Source of the DNA: Hirundichthys speculiger
Lineage: Eukaryota > Chordata > Actinopteri > Beloniformes > Exocoetidae
Length of the DNA stretch: 64,000 nucleotides
NCBI GenBank assembly: GCA_018398805.1
Contig: JAGFBZ010000565.1
Span: 1-64,000, forward strand
Direction: 5' to 3'
Positions 20,807 to 29,411 of this stretch are shown in pieces (position 1 is the stretch's first letter; each line of letters opens with the position of its first letter). The position numbers were made by a program, and so were the translations under genes. The notes under the pieces were generated by a model. The model was given only the letters and a program-made list of their open reading frames with translations. It ran no database searches and was not told where the DNA came from.

Positions 20807-21905
20807 TCCAGATTTTCTGCGGGAAAATCCCTGTCTCTGATTAGACGAAGCATCGACCAAACCCTCTTGTTTTGCATAAACGCTCATTAATATTCATCAG
20901 TACAAATAAGACGAGACTCCTTTGTCTGGCTCTCTTACACTCTTACACCTCTTCGCTCTTTTACCTCCTCTTACTCTTTTTGACGCTCTTCTCTTGACTC
21001 TGAAACTTTCCCTCCTTTTTATTTTTATTTTCTTTGAAACTTTGGTGGCGCGGATAAAGACTTTGAAATCCCTTTTGGTTGCTTAATCTTATTATTTTTT
21101 TGTTGTTTATTTTGCTTTTGCACATTTTTCCAGCCCTCATATTTTTTCAGAAGCTTTATAGTCGTGCCCATCGACTGTAATAGAACGATCACTGCATAAT
21201 TGCAACTAACAAACGTTAGTTGTAAGTTTAACAAATTTTGATTTTTGTTGCCCGTCTTTTCTTTTGGGGCCCGTCTTTTCTTTTGGGGCCACACGTCAAC
21301 TTTAACGTGCAATCGAACTTTTAACTGCCGGTTCCTGTCGACCGAAGTCAGAGGCCACGGGACCAACTCGCCTGCCAGACGGGAGAAAGCGGTACGACCC
21401 GCCGAGTCACGCGCTACGCCCGGAGACCTGACTCCAGGGACTTCAAAGAGAGCCATCGACCAGACACGGTTCCCGGAGAGCCACTGCGAACTGTGCCAAC
21501 CGATGCGACGACAGTAAGCGCCAGACTCGCCCAGGGTAAGGCTGACAGAGAATAAGATTTGGTGTCCCAGTGTTGACGGTTCCGACCGGTCCGTGCGTCA
21601 CGGACCACGTCCGGACCACACGTCCCCATTATTCGGCAGCTAATTAGTTCGAGAATTGCCCCTCTTTATTAATTTGTTCACTTTGATAACAGATTAGCTG
21701 TTAGCAACCCGTTCGTACCCGCCATCTTTTTGTTATGACTTTCTTCCTTCCTTCTTCTCTCTATCGTCACTTCCTGTCATGCGCTATAGCCAAATATGAA
21801 GAATTCGCGATGTTGATGTGCCTGTTTATATATATATATATATGAATGTCTTATATGTTTCGTGTTCTTGTCTCTGTCTAAATAAATGTTGTACAACGTA
21901 TTAGC
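20807..21905 (+). other. Promoter-like transcription-unit candidate (LTR or orphan first exon)
   Basis: After the ZNF143-like motif comes a pyrimidine-rich stretch. A GC-richer block follows (21290-21540), with a 90-codon open frame and a good splice-donor context, CCCAGG followed by GTAAGG at 21536. An AATAAATGTTG polyadenylation-like signal lies at 21881. The arrangement could be an LTR with its leader, or a first exon. I recognise neither a paired LTR nor any protein domain. Confidence 0.3.
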
Positions 21906-22195
21906 GACTCTGATGATTGATTTTCCATGGCCAATCCAACTCGTCAAGAACCCACTATAAATTGTGACTCATTTGTTTAAGTTTTCCGTCTTTTTACCAA
22001 AAGCCGGTGGCACCCCTAGATAATTATTAAAATATTAATAAAGTCACACGAGTACCCCTACAACAGATACTTTTTGTGTAAATCCAATTTACAGAACCAG
22101 TGATTGTAATTTGGCTTCAAATGGAACTCAGACTATTCAGATGCTCAACATTATGATAATTTGCAAGTAATTTACATGATTGGAATGCCATTTCA
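21906..22195. other. Unassigned sequence
   Basis: No recognised feature. Confidence 0.3.
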
Positions 22196-22395
22196 GTGTC
22201 CAGAGACTTTAATGCTTATCTTACTCATCTAAGAAGTAGGCAGCGCCGCAACGTGGCTGCAGCCCCGGGCATCGTCGACCCTTGTCCTATATGTTGTTTT
22301 GTTTTTCTGTATGTTTTCTTGGATGATGTACTGTATTTCGTTGTACTGGGACGCTGGCTCAATGACAATAAAGCTTCTGATTCTGATTCTGATTA
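22196..22395 (+). mobile_element. 3' tail of a (GATTCT)n-tailed retroposon
   Basis: From about 22240, GGCTGCAGCCCCGGGCATCG, CCTATATGTTGTTTTGTTTT, TGGGACGCTGGCTCAATGAC, AATAAAGC and (TTCTGA)n match the minus-strand retroposon at 27.6-28.9 kb. Only the last 150 bp or so of the 3' untranslated region is present here, in plus orientation. Confidence 0.75.
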
Positions 22396-22465
22396 TTATT
22401 TGTAAAGCACTTTGAATTGCCTTGTGTACGAATAATGGTTTACAAATAAACTTGCCCTGCCTTGC
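22396..22465 (+). mobile_element. L2-like LINE 3' tail fragment
   Basis: TGTAAAGCACTTTGAATTGC, CTTGTGTACG and ACAAATAAAC match the tail of the L2-like copy at 16.3 kb. Only about 60 bp is left. Confidence 0.6.
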
Positions 22466-22639
22466 CTTATCATACAGTAAATCTGTCAGTTATGTTTTTA
22501 GTATTTTCTTTTATATCTTACATTATAGAATAAAGTGCTATGAGGTCTTATAATTTAATCTCTATTGAGAAAAAGGTGACTCAAATGTGCTACCTCTTTT
22601 ACATATGAAAAAAAATTATATCTGTGAACGATGACAATG

Positions 22640-23657
22640 GATCAAAGAATTATCACTGGGAGCAGATGACCGGTGTTGCCTGGCACACAAGACCAGAGAC
22701 CTACACTGTTGTTGCCCAAGACAGAAGATGAGAGACCCCACCATTGCAGACCCCCAATATTTTACACAGGGTTTGGCCCAGCCTACTTCCTGGAGGACCT
22801 TGCCTCCGAGGCGGTGGAGAAGACACCTGGGAAAAGGCGAGGCACCCGCTTGCAGATTGGGGCAACCCCACGGGCTGCCAGCCCTCGGGGGACGCCGTGG
22901 TAGCCCTGTAGGACGCTCCAACCCCAGCTCTCATCTCGGTGGGTGTCCTGAAGGACACGTCACATTCTGCTCCCGTTTTCGTGGGCATCCGGGAGGACAT
23001 CCCATCTTCAGCTCCCGACAGTCTCTTCATGGCGGCCTGGGAGGCTCTTGAATCCTTTCTGTAGGAGGTCAAGATCTTTGAGGACTTCTACCACCGACTC
23101 ATGTCGTGAGTCAGTGGATCTTTGTCTATGACTTCCTCCTGAGGTATTTGACCGGTCGACCCCAGCTCTTCCACCTGCTTTGTGTCAATGCACAATGATC
23201 TTAATAGGTTAAGGGGGAGCAGATGGCCTTAACTTCCATTCCCGTGTCCGAGGTGGTCTCTGGCAAGATAGAGCCCGAGCAGCCTCAGCCTCAGCCTCTG
23301 TCCCCGTCTTGGCCTCAGTCTCGGTACCGGCCCCAGTCCCCATCTCAGCCTCCATCTCTGCCTCATCCCTCTCCAGAGCCTGAGCAGCTGCAGCTGTAGC
23401 CTTCACCACTGTTGCAGCCGCAGCGCCCGTCTCTTCAGCCCCTGGTCTCCAACCGACGCTGCAGCCATCCCCTTGAACTGTCTCTGCCCGGCGCTGACAC
23501 TGCCTGCCTTAACTTTTGCTGGCCAAATGACTGTTTTCTTTCATTTTTCTTTGGTTCCCTGCCTTCTGGCCCCTTCTGCCCTCCCTGTTCTGCTCCCCTT
23601 GTTTGGTTCGTTTTCTGGTTTTGGACCATCTGGGAGCTGGTCCTTTTGGGGGGGTAC
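22640..23657 (+). pseudogene. Internal remnant of an LTR retrotransposon
   Basis: A GC-rich block with many disrupted frames precedes a polypurine tract (TTTTGGGGGGG at 23644-23654), as expected just upstream of a 3' LTR. Near 23256-23398 a plus frame reads IEPEQPQPQPLSPSWPQSRY and then more Pro/Gln/Ser repeats before a stop. This resembles a low-complexity C-terminal tail. No protease, RT or integrase motif was recognised. Assignment rests mainly on the adjacent LTR. Confidence 0.5.
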
Positions 23658-24116
23658 GGTCGTGGTCTAGGTTGGCCATGGCAGACATTCTTTGTTCTGT
23701 GTCAAGTTGGCGTCACTCCCTTTCTCTCATCTACTCCGTTTCGTGTTTTACTTTGAAGGTCTCTCTTGTCTTCGAGGTATTCTGCTTTTCTTCCTCCCCA
23801 CGTGTCATCCTGATTGTTTGCACTTTCCTCTCGTTTGTCCCTCTGTGTTAATAAGTCTTGTCACTCCCTTTCTGTTTGCTGGTCTGTCTACTTGTCTTCC
23901 TGAGTGTTTCTCTGTCTGGCTACTTGTTGTTCTGTGTGTTACTCTGTTTGGATACCTGTTTGTTTCCTGCCTGTTGTCCTGGTTTGTCCTCCTATCATTG
24001 TGGATTATCCCGAATTTAAGTTAAATTTGGACTTTTTTAAATTTTTTGTTAAATAAAATTCTCTTTTTTGTGAACCCTTTTTTGGGTCCTCCATTCACAA
24101 ACTCAAAACCCTGACA
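23658..24116 (+). mobile_element. 3' LTR of a probable Gypsy-type element
   Basis: Begins GGTCGTGGTC (expected TGTC...) right after the polypurine tract and ends AAAACCCTGACA, giving mirrored TGTC/GACA termini. AAATAAAATTC at 24050 is a polyadenylation-like signal and GGGTCCTCCATTCACAAA lies near the 3' end, a layout seen in teleost Gypsy LTRs. No matching 5' LTR exists in the window, so the copy is 5'-truncated. The body (23660-24000) is strongly pyrimidine-rich. Confidence 0.6.
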
Positions 24117-25639
24117 ATCATGGACATAATCGTGTGAATAATTTGGAAGAGGTGCACTTGCATTCAGTGACACCAATGCCAAGTCCGTGGAATTTTGGTG
24201 GCCAAGTAGTACCTTGCTACTTCACTTTATTTAAAAAAAAACAATAAATTACATGAAATTTATTGTCATACATTCAGATTACATTTTAAAAACTTTCCTC
24301 AGTTTGAAATAATCTCTGTTAGAAACACCCCAAGTAAAAGTGACTGGGTAAACTTGATGTGGAAAGGAGGGGTTATGCAACGCCCATTTCAAAGGGATGG
24401 AAATGGCTGTGGAGTCATTGTCCTCATGGTAATAATATTTATTTGAACAACAGTTTTTTTTTTTCAAAAATCCTCAACATTAATCAACTATTAATGCATG
24501 TGGATAAGGATGTCTGTTTTACTGTATTTCCACTCACTGTATATATGCGACAGAGTTAATCGTCCAAACATCTTTCTGCATTATTCAGATGGCAAAGGCA
24601 GTCATGGAGCCCTTACCATAAATTCCAAAACTGGCATTCGGCACTACAAGGAAAGACAAGGAAAATGAACACAAAAGACTCAGGTGTGACAGATTATCTT
24701 AATTGTGTGACACTGTTTTAGTCAAAGGACCTTGTAATACCTTTAAGCTTGCCATAGTTATTAAGTTGTTTAAAGTAGTAGTATTAGTAATCATTAATAT
24801 TAGTAACCTCAAAATATTTATTCCTTTTATGTTGCTGTTCAATGCAAAGATCAATTGCGCTATGTGCAGCAATCAAACCATCAGGACTTGCCTTAACTGA
24901 CTGCATTAGTTACTCTTTATATTATTTTACTGTGCATTTCGTACCTGTTTTGAAGATGGAAAAATGGAAAAAGTTGGAGATGGATGATTAAAAAAAAGAA
25001 AAGGCATCAAAGTAAGCATAATGTTAGGCCTCAGCTATTTATGAATTTCAGAAATTTTAACCTGAGGGAAGATGTAGTAAGAAAAAAAGGTGGTTGAAAA
25101 AGGAAAGGCCATTATTGTTATTAAACCCTTTGTCATTCTCCTAAATACTTCTGAAACTATGGCTACAGTCTATAGCTTTGTAGTTGCTACATTTGCCAAT
25201 AAATGATTTCCCTTTAATGATAAAGTATTCTTGAACCAAATTCAGAAATCCAATCTTAACCACGTGAATCTAGATATCCACTGGCAAGTGGCTGGTTGAT
25301 ATCAACCAAGAAAATTACAAATGACAGTTTGCTACCATGACACCAGCTGAGTAGCTAATATTTGTAAAGCCTAATATTTTTAACATCACAGAATCTGAAT
25401 GCCTTTTTAGATAAACTTGGTCAATATTCTTATTTATAGATTCAGCTGGTTCCATGCCCAGTGTCTCCAGATGGACTCAGCGAAGATTTGACATGCAAAG
25501 GCTGCTGAAATTGCAGTTTGTGTCACTAATAAAATCAGACAGTGAATATGTCATTGTAGAGTAGTTCCTATTCATTTATTTATTTCTTTATTTTATTTTT
25601 TGTCTTTTAGTTGTGTTTTTAGAGCTTTTAGGAATATAG
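24117..25639. other. Unassigned AT-rich sequence
   Basis: No recognised domain, repeat boundary or tandem array. Confidence 0.4.
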
Positions 25640-26060
25640 ATTCAGCAGATTCAGGAACAGCTTCTTTCCATCAGCTGTTTACCTGTTGAACTCTGCCCCC
25701 CACCCCGACCCCCACCCCCCTTCATCACTCACACGCACGCTAACCCCCCACCCCAGCAGGAAATGAACAGGGTTAATACTCCGTTAATAATATAAGTCTT
25801 TGCACTCTTCCACACAAATGTAAATAATATAATTGCACTGCACTCTTTTTTTTAACAACTACCTGCTCACACTCATGTAAATACTGTCATAATCATGTAA
25901 ATACTATTCAAATCTGTGTAACTCTTATAATCACATCTCTGCTCATAATATACATCTATTCATCCAAATCTGACCCGCACTTTTACAACAATAGTTATTT
26001 ATTTTTTTGCACTATGTACAGACATATATATATATATACCCAGATAGACCAGGGTAGACT
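25640..26060 (+). mobile_element. LINE 3' end (CR1/L2-like), low-confidence
   Basis: The frame near 25640-25690 reads FRNSFFPSAVYLLNSAP, resembling the last residues of CR1/L2/Rex-type LINE ORFs (NSFFPxAVRLLN). C-rich sequence and an AT-rich 3' untranslated region with TTATTTATTTTTTTGCAC and a TA microsatellite follow. No RT core is present. Confidence 0.5.
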
Positions 26061-26390
26061 ACACATTGTCCAGAGCCCTCCAGGCCCAAGGGATTTTCAA
26101 GACAATGTTCCCACGGGCAGACCAGACAACTCCCAGTGTGGAGGACCCCCATGAGGAAACACTAGTTAAAAACTAAAAGATTAAAAAACAGTAAAAAAAA
26201 AAAAAAAAAAGATAAAAACAGACACTAGATACAATAATAATGAAATGTATAAAATTTTTAAATTTAAAAACAAAATCAAAAATGTAATGATAATAAAATG
26301 CACCAAGACTCAAAATAAATTTAAGACTTAAATTAAATAATCAAAATCATAATATTAAGAATGGTAAAATAAAACATCTAAAAGAAATCA
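26061..26390. other. Unassigned, with poly-A tract
   Basis: An A-rich run lies at about 26190-26212. The sequence CAGAGCCCTCCAGGCCCAAG near 26070 was not assigned to a family. Confidence 0.35.
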
Positions 26391-26497
26391 GGTAACAGCC
26401 AGATTAAAAAGGTGAGTCTTGAGCCTCCTTTTAAAAATATCAACAGTCTCTGCAGTGATTTCTAAAACCAGTGTAATGTGTTCCCGCTATTTCCCGC
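26391..26497 (-). mobile_element. L2-like LINE C-terminus fragment
   Basis: Minus-strand translation gives TVDIFKRRLKTHLF and REHITLVL pieces of an L2-like RT C-terminus, the same family as the copy at 41.04-41.33 kb. The fragment abuts the L1/Tx1 copy that starts at about 26498. Confidence 0.6.
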
Positions 26498-27200
26498 TAT
26501 GTTCGCTATTTCTGTACCCCATATCAAAAGAGATCATATTCCAATCAGACAGAATGTTGGAGATGTTGTGGAAGCAAAGAGGCGAATCACTATCATATAT
26601 TCTGGGTTGCCCTGTTGTGACCCCATTTTGGCTATGTGTACATCAAACGCTAGAGACTGTGTTTTCAACAAAAATAAATTTTTGTTTCAATTTGTTATAC
26701 CTGGTGGATTTAGAGGAACTGGAGTGGAGGAACAAAGATAAATATTTACTGAGAATATTACTGGTGGCTTGTAAGAAATCAATAACGAAGAAATGGCTGA
26801 AGAGGGAGGCACCAAGTGTAGATGAATGGATTGATACAGTATACAGCATCTTTGTAATGGAAAGAATCACATTTAAATTAAGAACACAAAAAGAGGCATT
26901 TATAAATAATTGGCAAAAATGGAGTGCTTATGTTTCTACCATAAAACCAGATCTCAAGTAATCCTAGCCTGGACTATCAGAATACTTTGGTGTATTTACT
27001 ATTTTACTTATTTAACTTTTTTCTTTTTTCTCGATTACTATACTGGAAGTGTTAACCAGTCCCCTTATGTACGCTTTTACTTTCTCCTTGATACTTCGGT
27101 ACTCGTCCATAGGTCTTCATGTTGACTGTTTGACTGTTTGTCTGTTTACATGTAAAATCAAAAACCAACCAATAAAAAGTAAATGGCAAAAAAAAAAGAA
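26498..27200 (+). pseudogene. L1/Tx1-type LINE, ORF2 C-terminus and poly-A tail
   Basis: The frame to 26961 reads GCPVVTPFWLCVHQTLETVF, LLRILLVACKKSITKKWLKR, APSVDEWIDTVYSIFVMERI and FINNWQKWSAY, which is the recognisable C-terminal region of Tx1-like L1 elements (GCPxxxPFW...ILLxAxKKxITRKWL). A 3' untranslated region and an A-rich end (27188-27202) follow. The copy is 5'-truncated and keeps only the last 150 residues or so. Confidence 0.78.
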
Positions 27201-27246
27201 ACAAATTTTCAGTCTTTTTTTTGGGTTAAATCTGGACCAGAGACAG

Positions 27247-27430
27247 TTTTTCAGCATCTACTTTTGGGCTAAATAATGGCCACGACAAGACAGCTAAAAT
27301 GGGATGGGTTTTCAACATCTTTTTTTGGGCTAATTGTGGGCCACGACAAGAGGGCTAAACAGGGAGGGGATTTTTAACGTCTTCTTTTGGGCTTAATAAT
27401 GGCCACGACGGGCCATTTATTTAGCCTTAA
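27247..27430. repeat. 62-bp minisatellite, about 3 copies
   Basis: Units start at 27247, 27309 and 27371 with TTTTCARCATCT, followed by TTTTGGGCTAAWTAATGGCC, ACGACAAGA and GGGCTAAA. A degraded leading unit lies at about 27208-27246. It sits directly after the L1 poly-A end. Confidence 0.8.
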
Positions 27431-27592
27431 AAGAGACGATCATGTACATTTGGTGTTTGGTGGGTGGTTACTGGTTCAGGTGATCACTCACCTACTGAGA
27501 CAACCCATGAGTAAGTGAATGCATAAAAGGATTAATTATATGCAAATCCCCAGTAATGAAGAGTTGGGGATTACTGCCATCACCTGCTTTGC

Positions 27593-28860
27593 TTTTCAGA
27601 ATCAGAATCAGAATCTGAATCAGAATCGCTTTATTGTCATTGAGCCAGCGTCCCAGCACAACGAAATCATATCCAGTACATCATCCAAGAAAACATACAG
27701 AAAAACAAAACAACATATAGGACAGGGGTCAATGATGCCTGGGGCTGCAGGCCACTTTCGGCGCTGCAGCCACTTACTTATTAGTTGAAAATGAGATCAC
27801 ATGGGGGGGTAAAAAAAAGTATCTCTCACAAGGTGTCCTTCATGGGACACGTGAGATGAAAAAAAAAAACACCTCAGCACATATAAGTAAGCATGACCAA
27901 ACTTAAAACTAAGACATAGAAGTGGGGAGGGAGGTGGTTGGGTAGGTCTTCAGTGAAGCAGTCCGTGCGTAGGCAGCCAGGTACCGGCGCACAGCGCAGT
28001 CAGTCCGCACTGCGTGGGGGGGCACAAGTAGGAGCCAGTGGAGCACGTTAAGCAGGAGGGGCCGGGATGTGTGTGTGTGCGCATATGTATCAGTGTGAGT
28101 GAAAGTGTCTGTAGTTGATAAGCCAGTGACACCTGTCCCAGTACAGTCCAGGGCATTCATCCACAGGTGCTGTTTGGAAAGGGGAGGGGTGGGGGAAGAG
28201 TGTCAGAACAGCATAACATCCAGGAGAGTTTAGATAGAAGCCAGCCTTTCCAAGGCCAACTTCGCTTCAGGGAAGCCAGATTTAGATAAGAGAAGATTGT
28301 TAGGTCAGGCTGACATGTGATTCCGTCTGCCTTGAGTCCTTGATGGTTACATCTCGGTGGGAATCAATTCAAATAGCCGAATTTTGGGTCAATTCTCCCT
28401 GAGCAGCGCTTGCAACTTCTCCATGTTCAAATCAAGTTTGACAATGAGTTCAGAAATCATCACTAGCCTGTGGTTCACACTTGGAATCACATCTAGTTTC
28501 CGATTCAGCTCACCGAGTATCAGTCTGAGTGTTCACACTCCAACACACACGGCAGGCAGATTTACGGTGTCCAGGATGGCAGCTGCCATGTCATAAATTT
28601 TCTGATACAGCAGGTATCCGCTAACTCCAAACAGTAGAAATCCTGTGATCATAAATCCAAATAGGTACATGTCTTCGGCATCCTCAATGAACAGGGGGGG
28701 GGGGGGGCAGACACCCCAGATTCCATTTTCCATAGGTATTTCAGATGTATCCAGCAGCCAGTGTTCCATCGGGACAAGAAGGCTCTCCTGTGCCCTGTCT
28801 TCTCAACGGAAAAATTTGATCAATTGCATTGAGAGACCAGCTGACCAGATCCATGATTAG
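27593..28860 (-). mobile_element. Retroposon with a single short ORF and (GATTCT)n tail
   Basis: Minus-strand order is ORF (28854-28389), 3' untranslated region of about 800 bp, AATAAAGCGATTC polyadenylation-like signal, and an interrupted GATTCT/GATTCA tail at 27598-27630. The last 150 bp recur in the plus orientation at 22.24-22.39 kb, so this is a dispersed retrotransposed unit. There is almost no sequence upstream of the ATG that I can assign. No reverse transcriptase is present, so it would depend on LINE machinery in trans. The exact 5' border and target duplication were not resolved. Confidence 0.7.
28389..28854 (-). pseudogene. Short ORF with one predicted membrane segment, broken
   Basis: The frame starts MDLVSWSLNAIDQIFPLRRQ, shifts near 28745-28770, then continues GIWGVCPPPPLFIEDAEDMY and a strongly hydrophobic stretch, LFGFMITGFLLFGVSGYLLY. 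That stretch is long enough for one membrane span, and QKIYDMAAAIL follows. A TGA lies near 28530. The same frame then gives the heptad-like LGELNRKLDVIPSVNHRLVM and LDLNMEKLQALLREN, ending at TGA 28391-28389. An intact ancestor would be about 155 residues: N-terminal domain, one membrane helix and a coiled-coil-like tail. A 14-nt C run (minus strand) at 28687-28700 may be slippage-prone. I do not recognise the function. Confidence 0.6.
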
Positions 28861-29123
28861 GGATTTGAATATGAATATATTTGAAGAATAATATTTTCAC
28901 TCATGGTTTTACAAACTTTCACCAAACACAGTTGAGATTAATTAGTGGACTGTTGCTGCAGTTTATCATGACAGGATTGACTCAAGATCTTTCCCCCTAG
29001 TGTGTTCACCATGCTGACTGCTTGGTTCATCATTGAAGATGTCCACACTACGAAAGTGACATGTATAACAATCATACATTTTACATCTTCAGCTGTAAGG
29101 TAATTAATATGTATTATCTACAG

Positions 29124-29150
29124 CAGTGGCCCGGGGGTTGGGGACCACTG
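29124..29150. mobile_element. 27-bp hAT remnant with perfect 8-bp duplication
   Basis: The insert begins CAGTGGCCCGG and ends GGGGACCACTG. It is flanked by ATCTACAG at 29116-29123 and 29151-29158. CAGTGGTCCCCAACC is a familiar hAT terminal repeat (read on the minus strand). The element has lost everything except one terminus and a 6-bp stub of the other, CAGTGG. Confidence 0.85.
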
Positions 29151-29218
29151 ATCTACAGTGTGCATTTGTGTGATTTCGAGCCACCCATTATCTTCCACTT
29201 GATCCATAGTTGGGTCGC

Positions 29219-29411
29219 TAAACTTCTCACCCTGTCTCTAATAAAGAGTCCTGCCACCCTGTGGAGGAAACTCATTTCAGTCACTTGTATCCGTGCTCTC
29301 ATTCTTTTAGTTGCTACCCACAGTTTAAGACCATAGGTGAGGGCTGGAACAAGGATTGACTGGTAAACAGAGAGCCTCGCCTTTTGGTTCAGCTCTCTTT
29401 TCACTGGTATA
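29219..29411 (-). pseudogene. Rex3-type LINE, RT C-terminal piece (3' part of a split copy)
   Basis: Reads KRELNQKARLSVYQSILVPA, LTYGLKLWVATKRMRARIQV and TEMSFLHRVAGLFIRDRVRS. It stops near 29219, so the copy lacks the last portion of the family ORF. The reading text continues at 31875, and the LTR pair between was inserted with a GTATA duplication. Confidence 0.82.

Noticed and set aside
23209..23409. Minus-strand frame rich in Ala/Glu/Thr (EAEMEAEMGTG...)
   Set aside because: It is the complement of a Pro/Gln/Ser repeat on the plus strand within the LTR-element remnant. A low-complexity shadow.
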